A DNA stretch of 64,000 nt. It comes from Methanobrevibacter thaueri. Lineage in GTDB: Archaea > Methanobacteriota > Methanobacteria > Methanobacteriales > Methanobacteriaceae. Shown piece by piece: positions 15,154 to 25,284 of the stretch. The stretch is from positions 23,885-87,884 of the forward strand of contig NZ_SUTJ01000008.1 of the NCBI RefSeq assembly GCF_015062915.1, in the 5' to 3' direction. Each line of letters opens with the position of its first letter. The stretch's first letter is position 1. The translations under genes and the position numbers were made by a program. The notes below the pieces were generated by a model. That model did not search any database. It was not told where the DNA came from and saw only the letters and a list, made by a program, of their open reading frames with translations.

Positions 15154-18100
15154 CTTTTAACTTTTAAAGTTTTCTTAACTACGTCTTTACCGTAGATTAC
15201 TTTATATTTGTATTTTTTACCAACTTTAAGTTTTTTAAGCACATTTTTCTTAAGTTTGAAGGCAGCAACACCTTTTTTGTTGGTTTTTGCTTTGATTTTT
15301 TTACCTTTAATCTTAAGAGTGACCTTTTTGCCTTTAATAGGTTTTTTCTTGGAGGTCTTTAAGGTGACTTTAATTTTAACTTTTCTAGCTGATTTTTTAA
15401 TCTTTTTGTTTTTAGCCTTGATAACATTTTTAACGGTGACTTTAACTGTTTTGGTTACTTTGTTATAGGTCACTTTGGCAGTGTACTTCTTAGGTTTTAC
15501 TTTCAATGTGAATTGAGCATAACCGTTCTTGTCAGTTTTTGCCTTTAATGTTTTTCCAGCTATTTTCAAGGTCACGACTTTACCTGCACCAACGGATTTG
15601 CCGTTGATTGTAGCGCGAACCTTGTATTTAAATCCGTAATCCACTTTAGCATTGCTTGCAACCACTTTAATGACATCCTTGGTTGGAGTGACTGGGTCTT
15701 CAGATGACTTGTTGTTGTCAACTTTTACATCTGAGTTGTTTAAAGCGATTGTTGCATCTCCTCTTTTGCCGTTTGCAATCAATTTGTTATTTACAATTGA
15801 TCCGTTACATCCATTCAATGAAATTGTCTTGTTTCCTGTTGAAGTGATGTTGTTGTTTTCAATTGTAACATTTGAGTTGTCTGCATAGATGCCTAATGTT
15901 TCAATAGGGTTAACCATTGGGTAATCGTCTGCAGATTTACCTACATTTGTACCGTTGGCATTGATTGCGTTTGATTTAATGGTTGCATTTGCATTCTTGA
16001 CACCGATACCGATAGTGTAGTTACCGTTTACGGTAATTTCGTTGTCAGTGATTTCAGTTTCATTTGCAACAAGAGACAATCCATATGCAGTGTTTGAGTC
16101 AACTTCAATAGTGTTGTCGACAATTTCTAAACTGGTATCATGAATACCCCAATTGTCAGCATATATACCGTATCCTACATCTTCTGATTCGGCAGTGATG
16201 TCATTTCCGTTAAAGGTTGCGGTTGTTTTTCCTTGTACGGAAACACCTGCCGCATAATGGTCATCTGAAGTTACATCAATTGTGTTGTCTTCAAGAGTGA
16301 TGTTTTTACCTGAAACTTCTACACCATAGGCGTATTGGTGACCGTTCAATTCAATGTCGTTTCCAGCGATGTTTGCATCGTCACATCCTGCAACTCTTAA
16401 ACCGTAAAGTGTATCAGTGTAACCTGCAGTTTCATTGTAGTCAACAGTTACAGTGTTGTCCTCAAATGTGAGGTTTTTACAGTTTTCGAATTCGATTCCT
16501 GCAGACAATACCACAGGAGCATAATCAGGAGCAGGACCATAACCTACATCGGTAGATGGAACTGAAGCTTCAACATAATTGTCGCTTACAACCATGTTAT
16601 CGGAGTCAATTGCATATATTGCCATGGTTCTAGTTGCCTCACCTAACTTACCGTCATAGAAAATGTCGTTTTCAATCAATTTGGTTCCATCAGAACCATC
16701 CACGTAAACAGCGTATGATTCTCCTGCTGGAGCGTCATAATCGATTGTGTTATTTTCTATTATATTGTTTTTACCTTCAACGTAAATGACTGCATTGTTG
16801 TCGAATTCCTTATCAGCGACAAATTCAATGTTTTTAACAGCAACATTGTCGGCCTTGATGTAAAGGGCAGTGTTGTTGAACAGTGCACCGTCACCGGTTA
16901 TCTTGATAGCCTTGTTTATTGTGAGTGTTCCTAAGTCTTTGAATTCGCCTTGGAATATGAGTTCATCGAATGGAACATTAGCTTTCATTACACCGTTTTC
17001 ATCGAAGAAGTTACCTATTGTTTCTGGAGTTACAATGTTGTTGATTCCAGTGACTGTAAGAGTTTTGGTAGCTTCACTAGCACCGAACTGTTCAGTGGTG
17101 TCAATGAATTTGGCTATGATATCGTAGGTTCCAATGTCTTTGGAAATTAAAATGCTTTCCTTAGCTGTTCCGTCCACAATAGGGATTGTTGCTATTAGAT
17201 CTTCACCGAAGTAAAGTTCAACTTCTCCCTTGCTGACAACAGTACCGTCATCGGAAGTTACAGTAATTGTGTATTCTACAGCATCTCCTTTTGCAGCGGT
17301 AATGTCCTCCATTGCGATAGTTGTTGGAACAGTGTTAACGAATAACACTTCCTCATCGCCACCAACTTTTGCGGAGATGTATTTAATGCCTGTTGCATCT
17401 AAATCGTATGTAAATTCACCGTTGGATAATACGCCTTCAATGTCTCCCTTATTAGTGGAGATTGTTACAGGGATTTCAACATTGACAGGACTGTCCAGTG
17501 CTTGAACTGTTTCACCGTCAGTGTATGAGTCAATTGCTACGGTTAATTTTACAGTGTTTCCATCCTTGATTTCAGTGTCGTTTTTAATGGTTAATACTGC
17601 CCAATTGTTTAAGGTCGGTTTGTATTTGTTGTTTCCGCCTACAAATGCACTTGGATCAGCATTGGTTCCCCACCAATTCTTATTGGCAGTTATGGATGGG
17701 TTGATTTGTTCGGTTGCATATCCGTAAACTGAGATGTTGTTTGCATCATTGTTGTTTATGAATACGGATTTTTCAACATTTACTGTGGTTGCTCTTGAAT
17801 AGATTGCTCCACCGTTTGCATCAGCAGTGTTGTCTTCAAATAAAGTGTCGGAAACGGTTAATTTACCTTTTCTTTCATAATTTGATGTTCCAACCATGTA
17901 GATTGCTCCACCGCCGGTACCGTCCTGACCGTTAGCGTGGTTTGCAATGAATTCGGAGTTTGTGATTTTCATATCAGCTTCTGAGTGTGAAATGAATATT
18001 GCTCCACCGCTTGAGGTGGTCAATGCCTTATTGTCCTTGAATGTTGTGTTGTCAATGGTCATTCCTGCAATTTGCTGAGCGAATATTGCTCCACCACCAT

Positions 18101-21100
18101 TGTTTTCATTACCTGTAGCGGTGTTGTTTTCAATTACGGAATTTTCAATATTGATTGTTGCTCCTTTAGCAAGACCTGAACCTGAATAGATTGCTCCACC
18201 AACTTTAGCGGTGTTGTTTGCAATAGTTGAGTTAATGATAGTCAAGTAACCAACATTGTAAATTGCTCCACCGTTATTTTCACCTGCTGTTGAATTAGCT
18301 AATGTACAGTTAATCAAGGTTAAATAGTTAGAGTTTCCGAGTAATGCACCGCTTTCAACCGCATTGTAACCGTTAATCATTATTAAGTTTTTAAGAACAA
18401 CTTTTGCATCTTCACCGACGTAAAGGATTCTATTGCTGTTGTCTGCATCGATTACAACTTTTCCTTCACCTGTAATGTTTAAGTTGTTGGAAATGATTCC
18501 TAAGTCACCGGTTTTATAGGTTCCTTCTAAAAGAACGATTTGACCTTTTTTAGCGATTTCTACTGCATGAGCCAATGTTTTAACAGGAGCATCAATAGAT
18601 CCTTCGTTTGCATCGTCACCTTCAGGTGATACATAGATTACATCAGGAATATCACTGATGAGTACAGTGAACTGAGGAACTCCGCCTAATGAGACGAGAA
18701 TTTCCTTATCTGCTTCATCTACAGTGTATTTGAAAGTGATTTCTTTGCCTTTGCTTAAAACAACTTCGTTTAATTTACCTGAATCAGAAGTGAAACTCAC
18801 TTCAACACCGTCTGGAATTTCATTTGAAAATACTGCGGTGATTGTGATTTCATCGCCTGCAACAGCATCTTTAGGGTCAACAGTCACATCTAATGTGATT
18901 TTACTGTCTTCACTAATGTCGATGTTTGCTTTTGTATTATTACCCCAGTAGTTGTTGTTTGCGGTAATGACTGTGGTTGCTTTTTCTTTCTTGTCTAATG
19001 CATATTTGTCGTCACCTTCTTTGCTGATGATGATTGAATTTACAATATCGAATGTACCTTGATCGGTATTCACATAGATTGCAGAACCAGCATCTCCAGC
19101 AGTGTTGTTAATGAATACACAGTTGTCAATGCTCATTGTGGATTTCGGATCATCCATAGTTTGATAAATCGCTCCACCTTGACCTTTAACATATTCTCCA
19201 CTGTTAGCCTGGTTGTTGGTGAAAGTGGAATCCTTGATTGTTGTTGGAGTTCTTCCGGCAAATATTGCACCAGCAGTACCTTCAACTGCAATATTGTTGT
19301 CAAAAGTACAGTTAGTTACTTCCAAGGTTCCTTTAGTTGCAGAGGAAGCTCTGGTTGCATAGATTGCACCTGCTGATTTAGCCTTGTTATTTCTGAATAC
19401 TGTGTTTTCAATTACAGTATCAGCAGAAGCTGAATAAACGATACCGTTTGTATTTGATAATGAGGTCATGTCATTTCCAATGAATTCAGAATTATTGATT
19501 AATAAGTCTGTTTCGGATTGTGATGCAACAACTCCTCTTTTTGCAACATTTTCAGAGAAGTCACAGTTATCAATAACCATTGTACCTTTTCTATTGTTAA
19601 TAATGTTTCCACTGGAACCGGTAGCTTGGTTTGAATAGATGTTACAGTTGACTATTGTTGAATTTCCGTCATTTAAAAGCACTGAACCGAAAGCTGATTT
19701 TGCATTTGTAAATGCGATATTGGTTAGATTAAGGTTTGCTGTGTTTTCAAAGATTCTTAAGGAATTTCCGTCAATGACTACATTTCCTTGACCTGAAATA
19801 TCTAAATCCTTATTAACTACCAATGTTTCGGTGATTACATAATTACCGTTCAGGATTACGATTTTACCTTTCTCAGCAATTTCCATAGCGTGTTTGATTG
19901 TTGCTACAGGAGCATCCCTTGAACCGATGTTGCTGTCATCACCGGTCATGGATACATAAATCACTTCCAATACGATAGGTTCTTCCACAGTCACGGCAGT
20001 GGTATTCACTGCATCAGTAGATGTGATTGTTACGTTGTTCACTCCACCGTCGGTTGCTGTGAATATGAATTTAGCAACATTGTTTTCGGTTGTTGCCTTA
20101 TCCTTGTCCAATTCGCCGTAAACTGCACTTGCTTTTACTTCAACTTCAGGGATTGAATCAGCCAATGCCTGTTTGTTTACATCATGAGTGAAATCAACAG
20201 TGAATTCAGCTTTATCTCCAACTTTTAATGCGTCTGCGGTCAAGTTGTTTGAGACGGTCATTACAACCCAATTGGATGAGTCAACGTCAGCGCATGGAGT
20301 GTCATCTCCCCAGTCATCCTCATAGCTGCCTACACCTGTTAAAGAACTAGGGTCATCATTGGTTCCCCACCAGTTGTATTGAGCATTAACGACATTGTCC
20401 TCACCGTCATTGTAAATCACGTATTTTGTACCGTTGGTTAAAAGTACACAGTAGTTTACGGAGAGTTTGTTTCCATTGTAGATTGCATCACCATAATATC
20501 CGCTGCTGGTTACTGTGTTGTTGATGAATACTGATTTGGTTACAGTAGCATCTCCACGGAAACCAACATAGATTGCTCCACCGTCCCTTAATGCTTTATT
20601 GTTGATGAAATTGGATTCGGTAACAGTCAATGTTGAACTTGCACGAATAGCTCCACCGTAAGAAACAGTGTTTGTGTTGTTTATGAAATCTGAGCCTTTT
20701 ACATCAATTACTGTATCTGATGAACCGATCAATACACCTTGTCTTGCAACGTTATTGGTGAATTTTGAGTTTTCAACAATTAAATTGACTTTTCCGGAGG
20801 ATGTAATGTATACAATTCCATAATCAGATGAAGAACCGGTTACGGTGTTGTTGTCAAATGTGGAATCGGTAATTGTAATGTCATAGTTTCCGGAACTTTT
20901 TATTACATCACCACAGGTGTTGTTTGCAAATTTGGATTTGCTTACAGTCAATTTACCGTTGTTTGTGATGAGGTTTCCACTAGTTGGATTAGCGATTACA
21001 TTTACATTTTCCAAAATCAGTTCTTTTGCGTAGCTGTAAACTACGCTGCCGTAATAAGCATTTCCACCGGTTAATGTTAAATTGATTAATGTCAATTTGG

Positions 21101-23945
21101 CAACGTTAGCGGAAGATGCTACATTGAATAATCTTCCTTGTCCTTCTCCATTAAGTACAACGTTTCCAACACCGGTAACTTTTAAGTCCTTGGTGACTTC
21201 ATAATTTGTGCCTATGTATGTACCTGCATTTACGATGATTTCACCGGATCCTCCATTAATGGATGCAAGTTCAATAGCCTTTGAGATGCTTGCAACAGGA
21301 TATTGTTCGGAACCGTTGTTGTTGTCATTACCTTCGGTTGACACGTAGATGATGCCGTAGTATGGTTCAACACCTTTTGCAAGTTTAATGTCCACATTAG
21401 CTTCGCCACATGTTGCCTTAATAAGGGCAGTGTTGCCGGCGGATGTGAAGATTACATCTTGGGTTTTTCCGTTTTTAACGACTACTTCATCCTGTGAGAA
21501 TGTACCGTTTTGGGAAGTGAGTTTGACAGTGTATGAATCGATTGGGATAACTCCACCGGTCAATTCCTGAATCTCGCCTGATGTTGTGTTTACATGGTTA
21601 AAGTCTATTGTCAATTTCACTTGGTCTCCTGAAATCACTTCAGTTGCGTTTGCAACGACATTCATGATTACCCAGGAGTCAATAGTTATGTTTTTACCTT
21701 CGACCTTTGAGCTTGGGTCATTTGTTCCCCACCAGTTATTGTTTGCAATTACGACACCTTGGCCATAAACAGCATCATAACCTGTAGCTGTACGTGTTTC
21801 GATTGATAAGTCATTAATCAATGATGAGTGTGAAATTTCAATCAAATTCATGTCAGCATAGATTGCAGGTAAAGTCTGACCGTTTCCATTGTTGTTTTCT
21901 ATTACACAGTTGGTAATAGTTGTTTTTGTTACACTACCTGAAACAGGAGTTGTACTTATTGCAACACCCTTTCCGCCAGCAGTGTTGTTTGAAATTACAC
22001 AGTTGTCAATGGTTGTGGTTGCATTGTATAAGTATATTGCACCAGGTGCGTTAGCTGCAGTGTTTTCAATGAATTTAGAATCTATAATGTTTACATTTGC
22101 AGCTCTTAAATATGCTGCAGCACCATTGTTTGCTTTGTTACCTTTGAATATTGAATTTGAAATATCAACAGTCAATCCGTCAGCCTGGGATGAAGTTGCA
22201 ATGGTGATTGCTCCCCAGGAACCGCTGTCAATATTATAGAATTTGGAATCCTTAACTGTCAATTTACCTTTAGCGGTTGCAACATAGAATGCTCCACCTC
22301 TTGAAGTGGAATTGATATCTGTAAATGTACAGTTATTGATTAAAATGTTTATATCAACGTATGAACCCGCATTTATAGCTCCACCGTATCTTGGATTGTT
22401 GTTTGTAAATACGATGTTGGTGAAATTTGCAACTCCACCATCCATTACAAAAATACTGGTTGAGCTTGCCTGTCCGTCGATAACAACATTACCGTCACCG
22501 ATAATGCTGATTGGTTTGGAATTGTTGAGTTCAATTCCGCTTTCCTTGTATACTCCTTCCTTGATTACAAGATAACCTGATCCTGCATTTGCAAGTTCGA
22601 CACCTTTAGCGATTGTTAAGACAGGACTGTCTTCAGAACCGTTATTATCATCACTACCGTCAGTTGCAACATAAATTGTTCCTTCAGGATATTTAGGTTC
22701 AGGACCATCATTCAATCCAGGAATGATTACATCAACAGCTTCACCGGTATTCAATTCATAAGCACCGTTGTTCTCCACAATCCAAGTTGATGCTGTAACA
22801 CCATCAGGTAGGGAATTGGATCCCCAATAGTTTGCATCTAAATTGTAGGAACCTGAAGAAGGATGGTTAACTCCCAAATTGACTGTGTTGTTCTGGATGT
22901 TATTGTAATTTAAAGTAAAAGATGATGTTGCAGAATTGGAAGCTACAATGTATTTAGGTCCAGAATTGTTTGCAATCATGCTTGATTCTATATTTACAGT
23001 TTTACCTCCTGTAGATATAAAGAATAATGAATTGTAATCATTGCCTTCTGAAAGAACATTGTTAACAAATCTGGAATTTTTTATTTCCATATTTCCTTTA
23101 GCAGTGATAAGTGCCCTTCCTTTACCGTTACCTTGGAAATTGCTAATTGTCACATTATCCACTACAACAGTACCGGCACTTTTCTCACAGTACAAAACAC
23201 CCAATATATAAGATCCAGTATTTGCACTGGATATTCCTGAATTGTCAATGATGGAATTCTTCAATACATATTCAGTATTTGCACTGCCTCCAAAGTCAAT
23301 TGCACTAGAATAAGAACCAGTTGATGATTTTGTGCCTAAAAACTTACATTGGTCAACAACCACACTTCCAGAGGTAAATATGCGCAATGCACCATATCTA
23401 GATTCACAGTTGTCAAATGTACAATTTGCTATAATGACATCATCGTTTCCACCAATGAATATTGGAGTTCTAGCACCAGTCATTGAGATGTCTTTAAAAA
23501 CCAAATTGTTGAAAACCAATGTGCAAGAACCTGATCCTGTTGTATAAAACAAGTCATTATCTCCGGATTTAATGATTACACCATCAGGAGATTCACCGGT
23601 AAAAGTCAATTTCTTTGTACCGATGTCAATCTTAGAGGTTTCAGTATATTCTCCGTTCTTAATAAAAATAGTTTCCCCACCAGTGGCTGCGCCAACAGCG
23701 GCGGAAATTGTTTGATACTCGCCACTACCACCTGCATCAACGGTGATAATGTCTCCCTCAGCACTTAACTTGTCCTGACTGTCCGAAACGCTTAGCTCTT
23801 CATTGACGACTTCGTCAATGTCTCCCCCCGTATCGGTTGCTGTCAAGTTTTCGTCAAGTGGTTCAGCTGCACTTGCGGTTGTGACTATGCAGAGCATCGC
23901 CAGCACCAAAAGCGCACATATAAAAAGACTTTTATCTATCTTCAT
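15150..23945 (-). CDS. Giant secreted adhesin-like protein (2931 residues), tandem beta-helix modules
   Basis: A signal peptide (MKIDKSLFICALLVLAMLCI, cleavage near ASA-AEP) leads into five tandem modules of about 440-460 residues. Modules 2-5 begin with an IYVS-type strand and a G-D/N-N-x-GS-x-x-x-P motif near residues 422, 863, 1327 and 1767 (for example YVATDGSDDNNGSEDSPV). Module 1 starts near 66 with a variant. Each module is a right-handed beta-helix with GGAIY/NNTA coils, closes with an N-x-W/Y-WG motif (NNWWGTNDPSS), and is followed by an Ig-like linker. After about 2100 come an Ig-like domain, a NosD-like beta-helix (about 2315-2745) and two Ig-like domains that are extremely Lys-rich, ending KTLKVKR. 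The body is acidic and the tail cationic. Presumed role: adhesion to host or partner cells, wall-bound by charge. Confidence 0.88.
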   Translation of the reverse strand: MKIDKSLFICALLVLAMLCIVTTASAAEPLDENLTATDTGGDIDEVVNEELSVSDSQDKLSAEGDIITVDAGGSGEYQTISAAVGAATGGETIFIKNGEYTETSKIDIGTKKLTFTGESPDGVIIKSGDNDLFYTTGSGSCTLVFNNLVFKDISMTGARTPIFIGGNDDVIIANCTFDNCESRYGALRIFTSGSVVVDQCKFLGTKSSTGSYSSAIDFGGSANTEYVLKNSIIDNSGISSANTGSYILGVLYCEKSAGTVVVDNVTISNFQGNGKGRALITAKGNMEIKNSRFVNNVLSEGNDYNSLFFISTGGKTVNIESSMIANNSGPKYIVASNSATSSFTLNYNNIQNNTVNLGVNHPSSGSYNLDANYWGSNSLPDGVTASTWIVENNGAYELNTGEAVDVIIPGLNDGPEPKYPEGTIYVATDGSDDNNGSEDSPVLTIAKGVELANAGSGYLVIKEGVYKESGIELNNSKPISIIGDGNVVIDGQASSTSIFVMDGGVANFTNIVFTNNNPRYGGAINAGSYVDINILINNCTFTDINSTSRGGAFYVATAKGKLTVKDSKFYNIDSGSWGAITIATSSQADGLTVDISNSIFKGNKANNGAAAYLRAANVNIIDSKFIENTAANAPGAIYLYNATTTIDNCVISNNTAGGKGVAISTTPVSGSVTKTTITNCVIENNNGNGQTLPAIYADMNLIEISHSSLINDLSIETRTATGYDAVYGQGVVIANNNWWGTNDPSSKVEGKNITIDSWVIMNVVANATEVISGDQVKLTIDFNHVNTTSGEIQELTGGVIPIDSYTVKLTSQNGTFSQDEVVVKNGKTQDVIFTSAGNTALIKATCGEANVDIKLAKGVEPYYGIIYVSTEGNDNNNGSEQYPVASISKAIELASINGGSGEIIVNAGTYIGTNYEVTKDLKVTGVGNVVLNGEGQGRLFNVASSANVAKLTLINLTLTGGNAYYGSVVYSYAKELILENVNVIANPTSGNLITNNGKLTVSKSKFANNTCGDVIKSSGNYDITITDSTFDNNTVTGSSSDYGIVYITSSGKVNLIVENSKFTNNVARQGVLIGSSDTVIDVKGSDFINNTNTVSYGGAIRASSTLTVTESNFINNKALRDGGAIYVGFRGDATVTKSVFINNTVTSSGYYGDAIYNGNKLSVNYCVLLTNGTKYVIYNDGEDNVVNAQYNWWGTNDDPSSLTGVGSYEDDWGDDTPCADVDSSNWVVMTVSNNLTADALKVGDKAEFTVDFTHDVNKQALADSIPEVEVKASAVYGELDKDKATTENNVAKFIFTATDGGVNNVTITSTDAVNTTAVTVEEPIVLEVIYVSMTGDDSNIGSRDAPVATIKHAMEIAEKGKIVILNGNYVITETLVVNKDLDISGQGNVVIDGNSLRIFENTANLNLTNIAFTNAKSAFGSVLLNDGNSTIVNCNIYSNQATGSSGNIINNRKGTMVIDNCDFSENVAKRGVVASQSETDLLINNSEFIGNDMTSLSNTNGIVYSASADTVIENTVFRNNKAKSAGAIYATRASSATKGTLEVTNCTFDNNIAVEGTAGAIFAGRTPTTIKDSTFTNNQANSGEYVKGQGGAIYQTMDDPKSTMSIDNCVFINNTAGDAGSAIYVNTDQGTFDIVNSIIISKEGDDKYALDKKEKATTVITANNNYWGNNTKANIDISEDSKITLDVTVDPKDAVAGDEITITAVFSNEIPDGVEVSFTSDSGKLNEVVLSKGKEITFKYTVDEADKEILVSLGGVPQFTVLISDIPDVIYVSPEGDDANEGSIDAPVKTLAHAVEIAKKGQIVLLEGTYKTGDLGIISNNLNITGEGKVVIDADNSNRILYVGEDAKVVLKNLIMINGYNAVESGALLGNSNYLTLINCTLANSTAGENNGGAIYNVGYLTIINSTIANNTAKVGGAIYSGSGLAKGATINIENSVIENNTATGNENNGGGAIFAQQIAGMTIDNTTFKDNKALTTSSGGAIFISHSEADMKITNSEFIANHANGQDGTGGGAIYMVGTSNYERKGKLTVSDTLFEDNTADANGGAIYSRATTVNVEKSVFINNNDANNISVYGYATEQINPSITANKNWWGTNADPSAFVGGNNKYKPTLNNWAVLTIKNDTEIKDGNTVKLTVAIDSYTDGETVQALDSPVNVEIPVTISTNKGDIEGVLSNGEFTYDLDATGIKYISAKVGGDEEVLFVNTVPTTIAMEDITAAKGDAVEYTITVTSDDGTVVSKGEVELYFGEDLIATIPIVDGTAKESILISKDIGTYDIIAKFIDTTEQFGASEATKTLTVTGINNIVTPETIGNFFDENGVMKANVPFDELIFQGEFKDLGTLTINKAIKITGDGALFNNTALYIKADNVAVKNIEFVADKEFDNNAVIYVEGKNNIIENNTIDYDAPAGESYAVYVDGSDGTKLIENDIFYDGKLGEATRTMAIYAIDSDNMVVSDNYVEASVPSTDVGYGPAPDYAPVVLSAGIEFENCKNLTFEDNTVTVDYNETAGYTDTLYGLRVAGCDDANIAGNDIELNGHQYAYGVEVSGKNITLEDNTIDVTSDDHYAAGVSVQGKTTATFNGNDITAESEDVGYGIYADNWGIHDTSLEIVDNTIEVDSNTAYGLSLVANETEITDNEITVNGNYTIGIGVKNANATIKSNAINANGTNVGKSADDYPMVNPIETLGIYADNSNVTIENNNITSTGNKTISLNGCNGSIVNNKLIANGKRGDATIALNNSDVKVDNNKSSEDPVTPTKDVIKVVASNAKVDYGFKYKVRATINGKSVGAGKVVTLKIAGKTLKAKTDKNGYAQFTLKVKPKKYTAKVTYNKVTKTVKVTVKNVIKAKNKKIKKSARKVKIKVTLKTSKKKPIKGKKVTLKIKGKKIKAKTNKKGVAAFKLKKNVLKKLKVGKKYKYKVIYGKDVVKKTLKVKR

Positions 23946-24143
23946 TCAACCACGTCGTTAAATATTTTTGATATAAAGTTAATTAATAAGATTTCAACTT
24001 TACATTAATATTTATTATAATATATAGTATATAAAATTTAAAATTAATTTGAATAAATATAAAATATATTTAAATTACATTTGATAAAAAAATAAAATTA
24101 AAATGAATAATGATTATTACTTATTAAAAACAAAACTATAATC

Positions 24144-25088
24144 ATGAATATCTTAGTGATTGGTGCCGGAGCGGTTGGAATAGGGCTTGCAGCATCCCTC
24201 GCTTCACAAGGTGAAAACGTTTCAATCTATGCACGTGGCGAAACCGCAAGGGCAATAAGGGAAAATGGAATCAGAAGAGTTGGACTGTTTGAACACATAA
24301 AAATAGAAAATTTACCAGTATATGATGACTACAATGATATACCTGAAAACACTTTCGACTACATCATCATAGCATCAAAGACAACCGCTAACGAGGACAT
24401 ATCAGACAACCTTAACAATCAAAAGGACATATTAAAAGAAAGCGGAAAGATTCTAATCGTTCAAAATGGCTTTGGAAACGACGAGCCATACCTGAGATAC
24501 TTCCCCAAAAAGCAAGTATATTGTGCAAGGATAATCACCGGATTTGCAAGACCTGAAAGACACATCAGCGAAGTGACCGTCTACACGGAACCGATGCAAT
24601 TGGGATCCCTTCAAAACCAGGACACCAGATGCCTGCAGGAAATTGCAGATTTAATCACAGCATCCGGAATCAAATGCGAAGTCACCGACGAGGTCGACAA
24701 GTACCTGTGGGCGAAGATGCTTTACAACTGCGCATTAAATCCACTAGGAGCAATCTTGAATAAGACATACGGCGAGCTCACTGAAAACCCCTACACTCTA
24801 GACATCATGAACAGCATCATTGATGAGATATTCGAGGTAATAAAAGCCTCCCCATATGAGACATTTTGGGCGAATGCAGATGAGTACAGGGATGTTTTCT
24901 ACTCAAAGCTTGTCCCCGACACATATAATCACTACTCATCAACCCATCATGACCTTCAAAACAGGAAAAGAACAGAGATTGATTCACTCAACGGTAAAGT
25001 CATTCAACTAGGTGAGGCCAATAATGTTAACGTAAAAACTAATAAATTTATATATAACCTAATTAAAGCTATTGAAAACTCATTCTAA
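24144..25088 (+). CDS. Ketopantoate reductase family protein (PanE/ApbA)
   Basis: This 314-residue NAD(P)-binding protein starts MNILVIGAGAVGIGLAASLA (GxGxxG Rossmann motif). The second domain has the conserved Lys and Asn of the family in LWAKMLYNCALNPLGAIL (about residues 190-207). The C-terminal EIDSLNGKVIQLGEANNVNV matches the substrate-binding helix region of 2-dehydropantoate 2-reductase. Ketopantoate reduction would feed pantoate kinase (39439-40284) in CoA synthesis. The large paralogous family also contains enzymes for other 2-oxo acids, so the substrate is inferred. It is a single-gene unit preceded by about 200 AT-rich bases that separate it from the divergent giant adhesin. Confidence 0.8.
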   Translation: MNILVIGAGAVGIGLAASLASQGENVSIYARGETARAIRENGIRRVGLFEHIKIENLPVYDDYNDIPENTFDYIIIASKTTANEDISDNLNNQKDILKESGKILIVQNGFGNDEPYLRYFPKKQVYCARIITGFARPERHISEVTVYTEPMQLGSLQNQDTRCLQEIADLITASGIKCEVTDEVDKYLWAKMLYNCALNPLGAILNKTYGELTENPYTLDIMNSIIDEIFEVIKASPYETFWANADEYRDVFYSKLVPDTYNHYSSTHHDLQNRKRTEIDSLNGKVIQLGEANNVNVKTNKFIYNLIKAIENSF

Positions 25089-25096
25089 AAAACTAA

Positions 25097-25108
25097 AACT
25101 TTATATAT
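25097..25108 (+). promoter_or_regulatory. Probable TATA box before the structured leader
   Basis: TTTATATAT within ACTTTATATATG, preceded by an A-rich BRE-like stretch. Start of transcription would fall 22-28 bases downstream, that is about 25127-25133, exactly where the first hairpin begins. Confidence 0.5.
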
Positions 25109-25126
25109 GTTGAAAGTTAAAATAGT

Positions 25127-25236
25127 ATTGTTCATATTGTTATGTACTATTTTTTTATAATATGAACAATGGTGATGGTTGAAATGAGCATTCGCTTGTA
25201 TTCCTTTAGTGGTGTTTAGGAAGAGAATGTTCATTT
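25127..25236 (+). ncRNA. Two-hairpin structured leader or small RNA upstream of SseB-like genes
   Basis: Hairpin 1: ATTGTTCATATT (25127-25138) pairs perfectly with AATATGAACAAT (25159-25170), 12 bp. Hairpin 2: AAATGAGCATTC (25182-25193) pairs with GAATGTTCATTT (25225-25236), 12 bp with one G-T, and encloses an inner TTCCT/AGGAA stem (25201-25205 with 25218-25222). Both hairpins share a GTTCAT element. A TATA box is correctly placed before the first hairpin and a T/A-rich run follows the second. It may be an independent RNA or a 150-base 5' leader of the gene at 25285. A 16-codon ORF (ATG at 25168) overlaps hairpin 2. Confidence 0.4.
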
Positions 25237-25284
25237 GTTTTTAAAAAGAATTTCTTATTTTTATAAAATTATTAATGTGATACT

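Noticed and set aside
11696-23547. Many plus-strand ORFs opposite the giant adhesins
   Set aside because: They are low-complexity shadows of repetitive beta-helix coding sequence, lacking ribosome sites and family resemblance.
15150-23945. CRISPR-like repeats in the adhesin region
   Set aside because: The repeats are coding, imperfect and module-length, with no regular short repeat-spacer spacing and no cas genes nearby.
25168-25218. 16-codon leader ORF over hairpin 2
   Set aside because: An ATG and stop are present, but no good ribosome site precedes it and the RNA structure explains the conservation-like pattern equally well.
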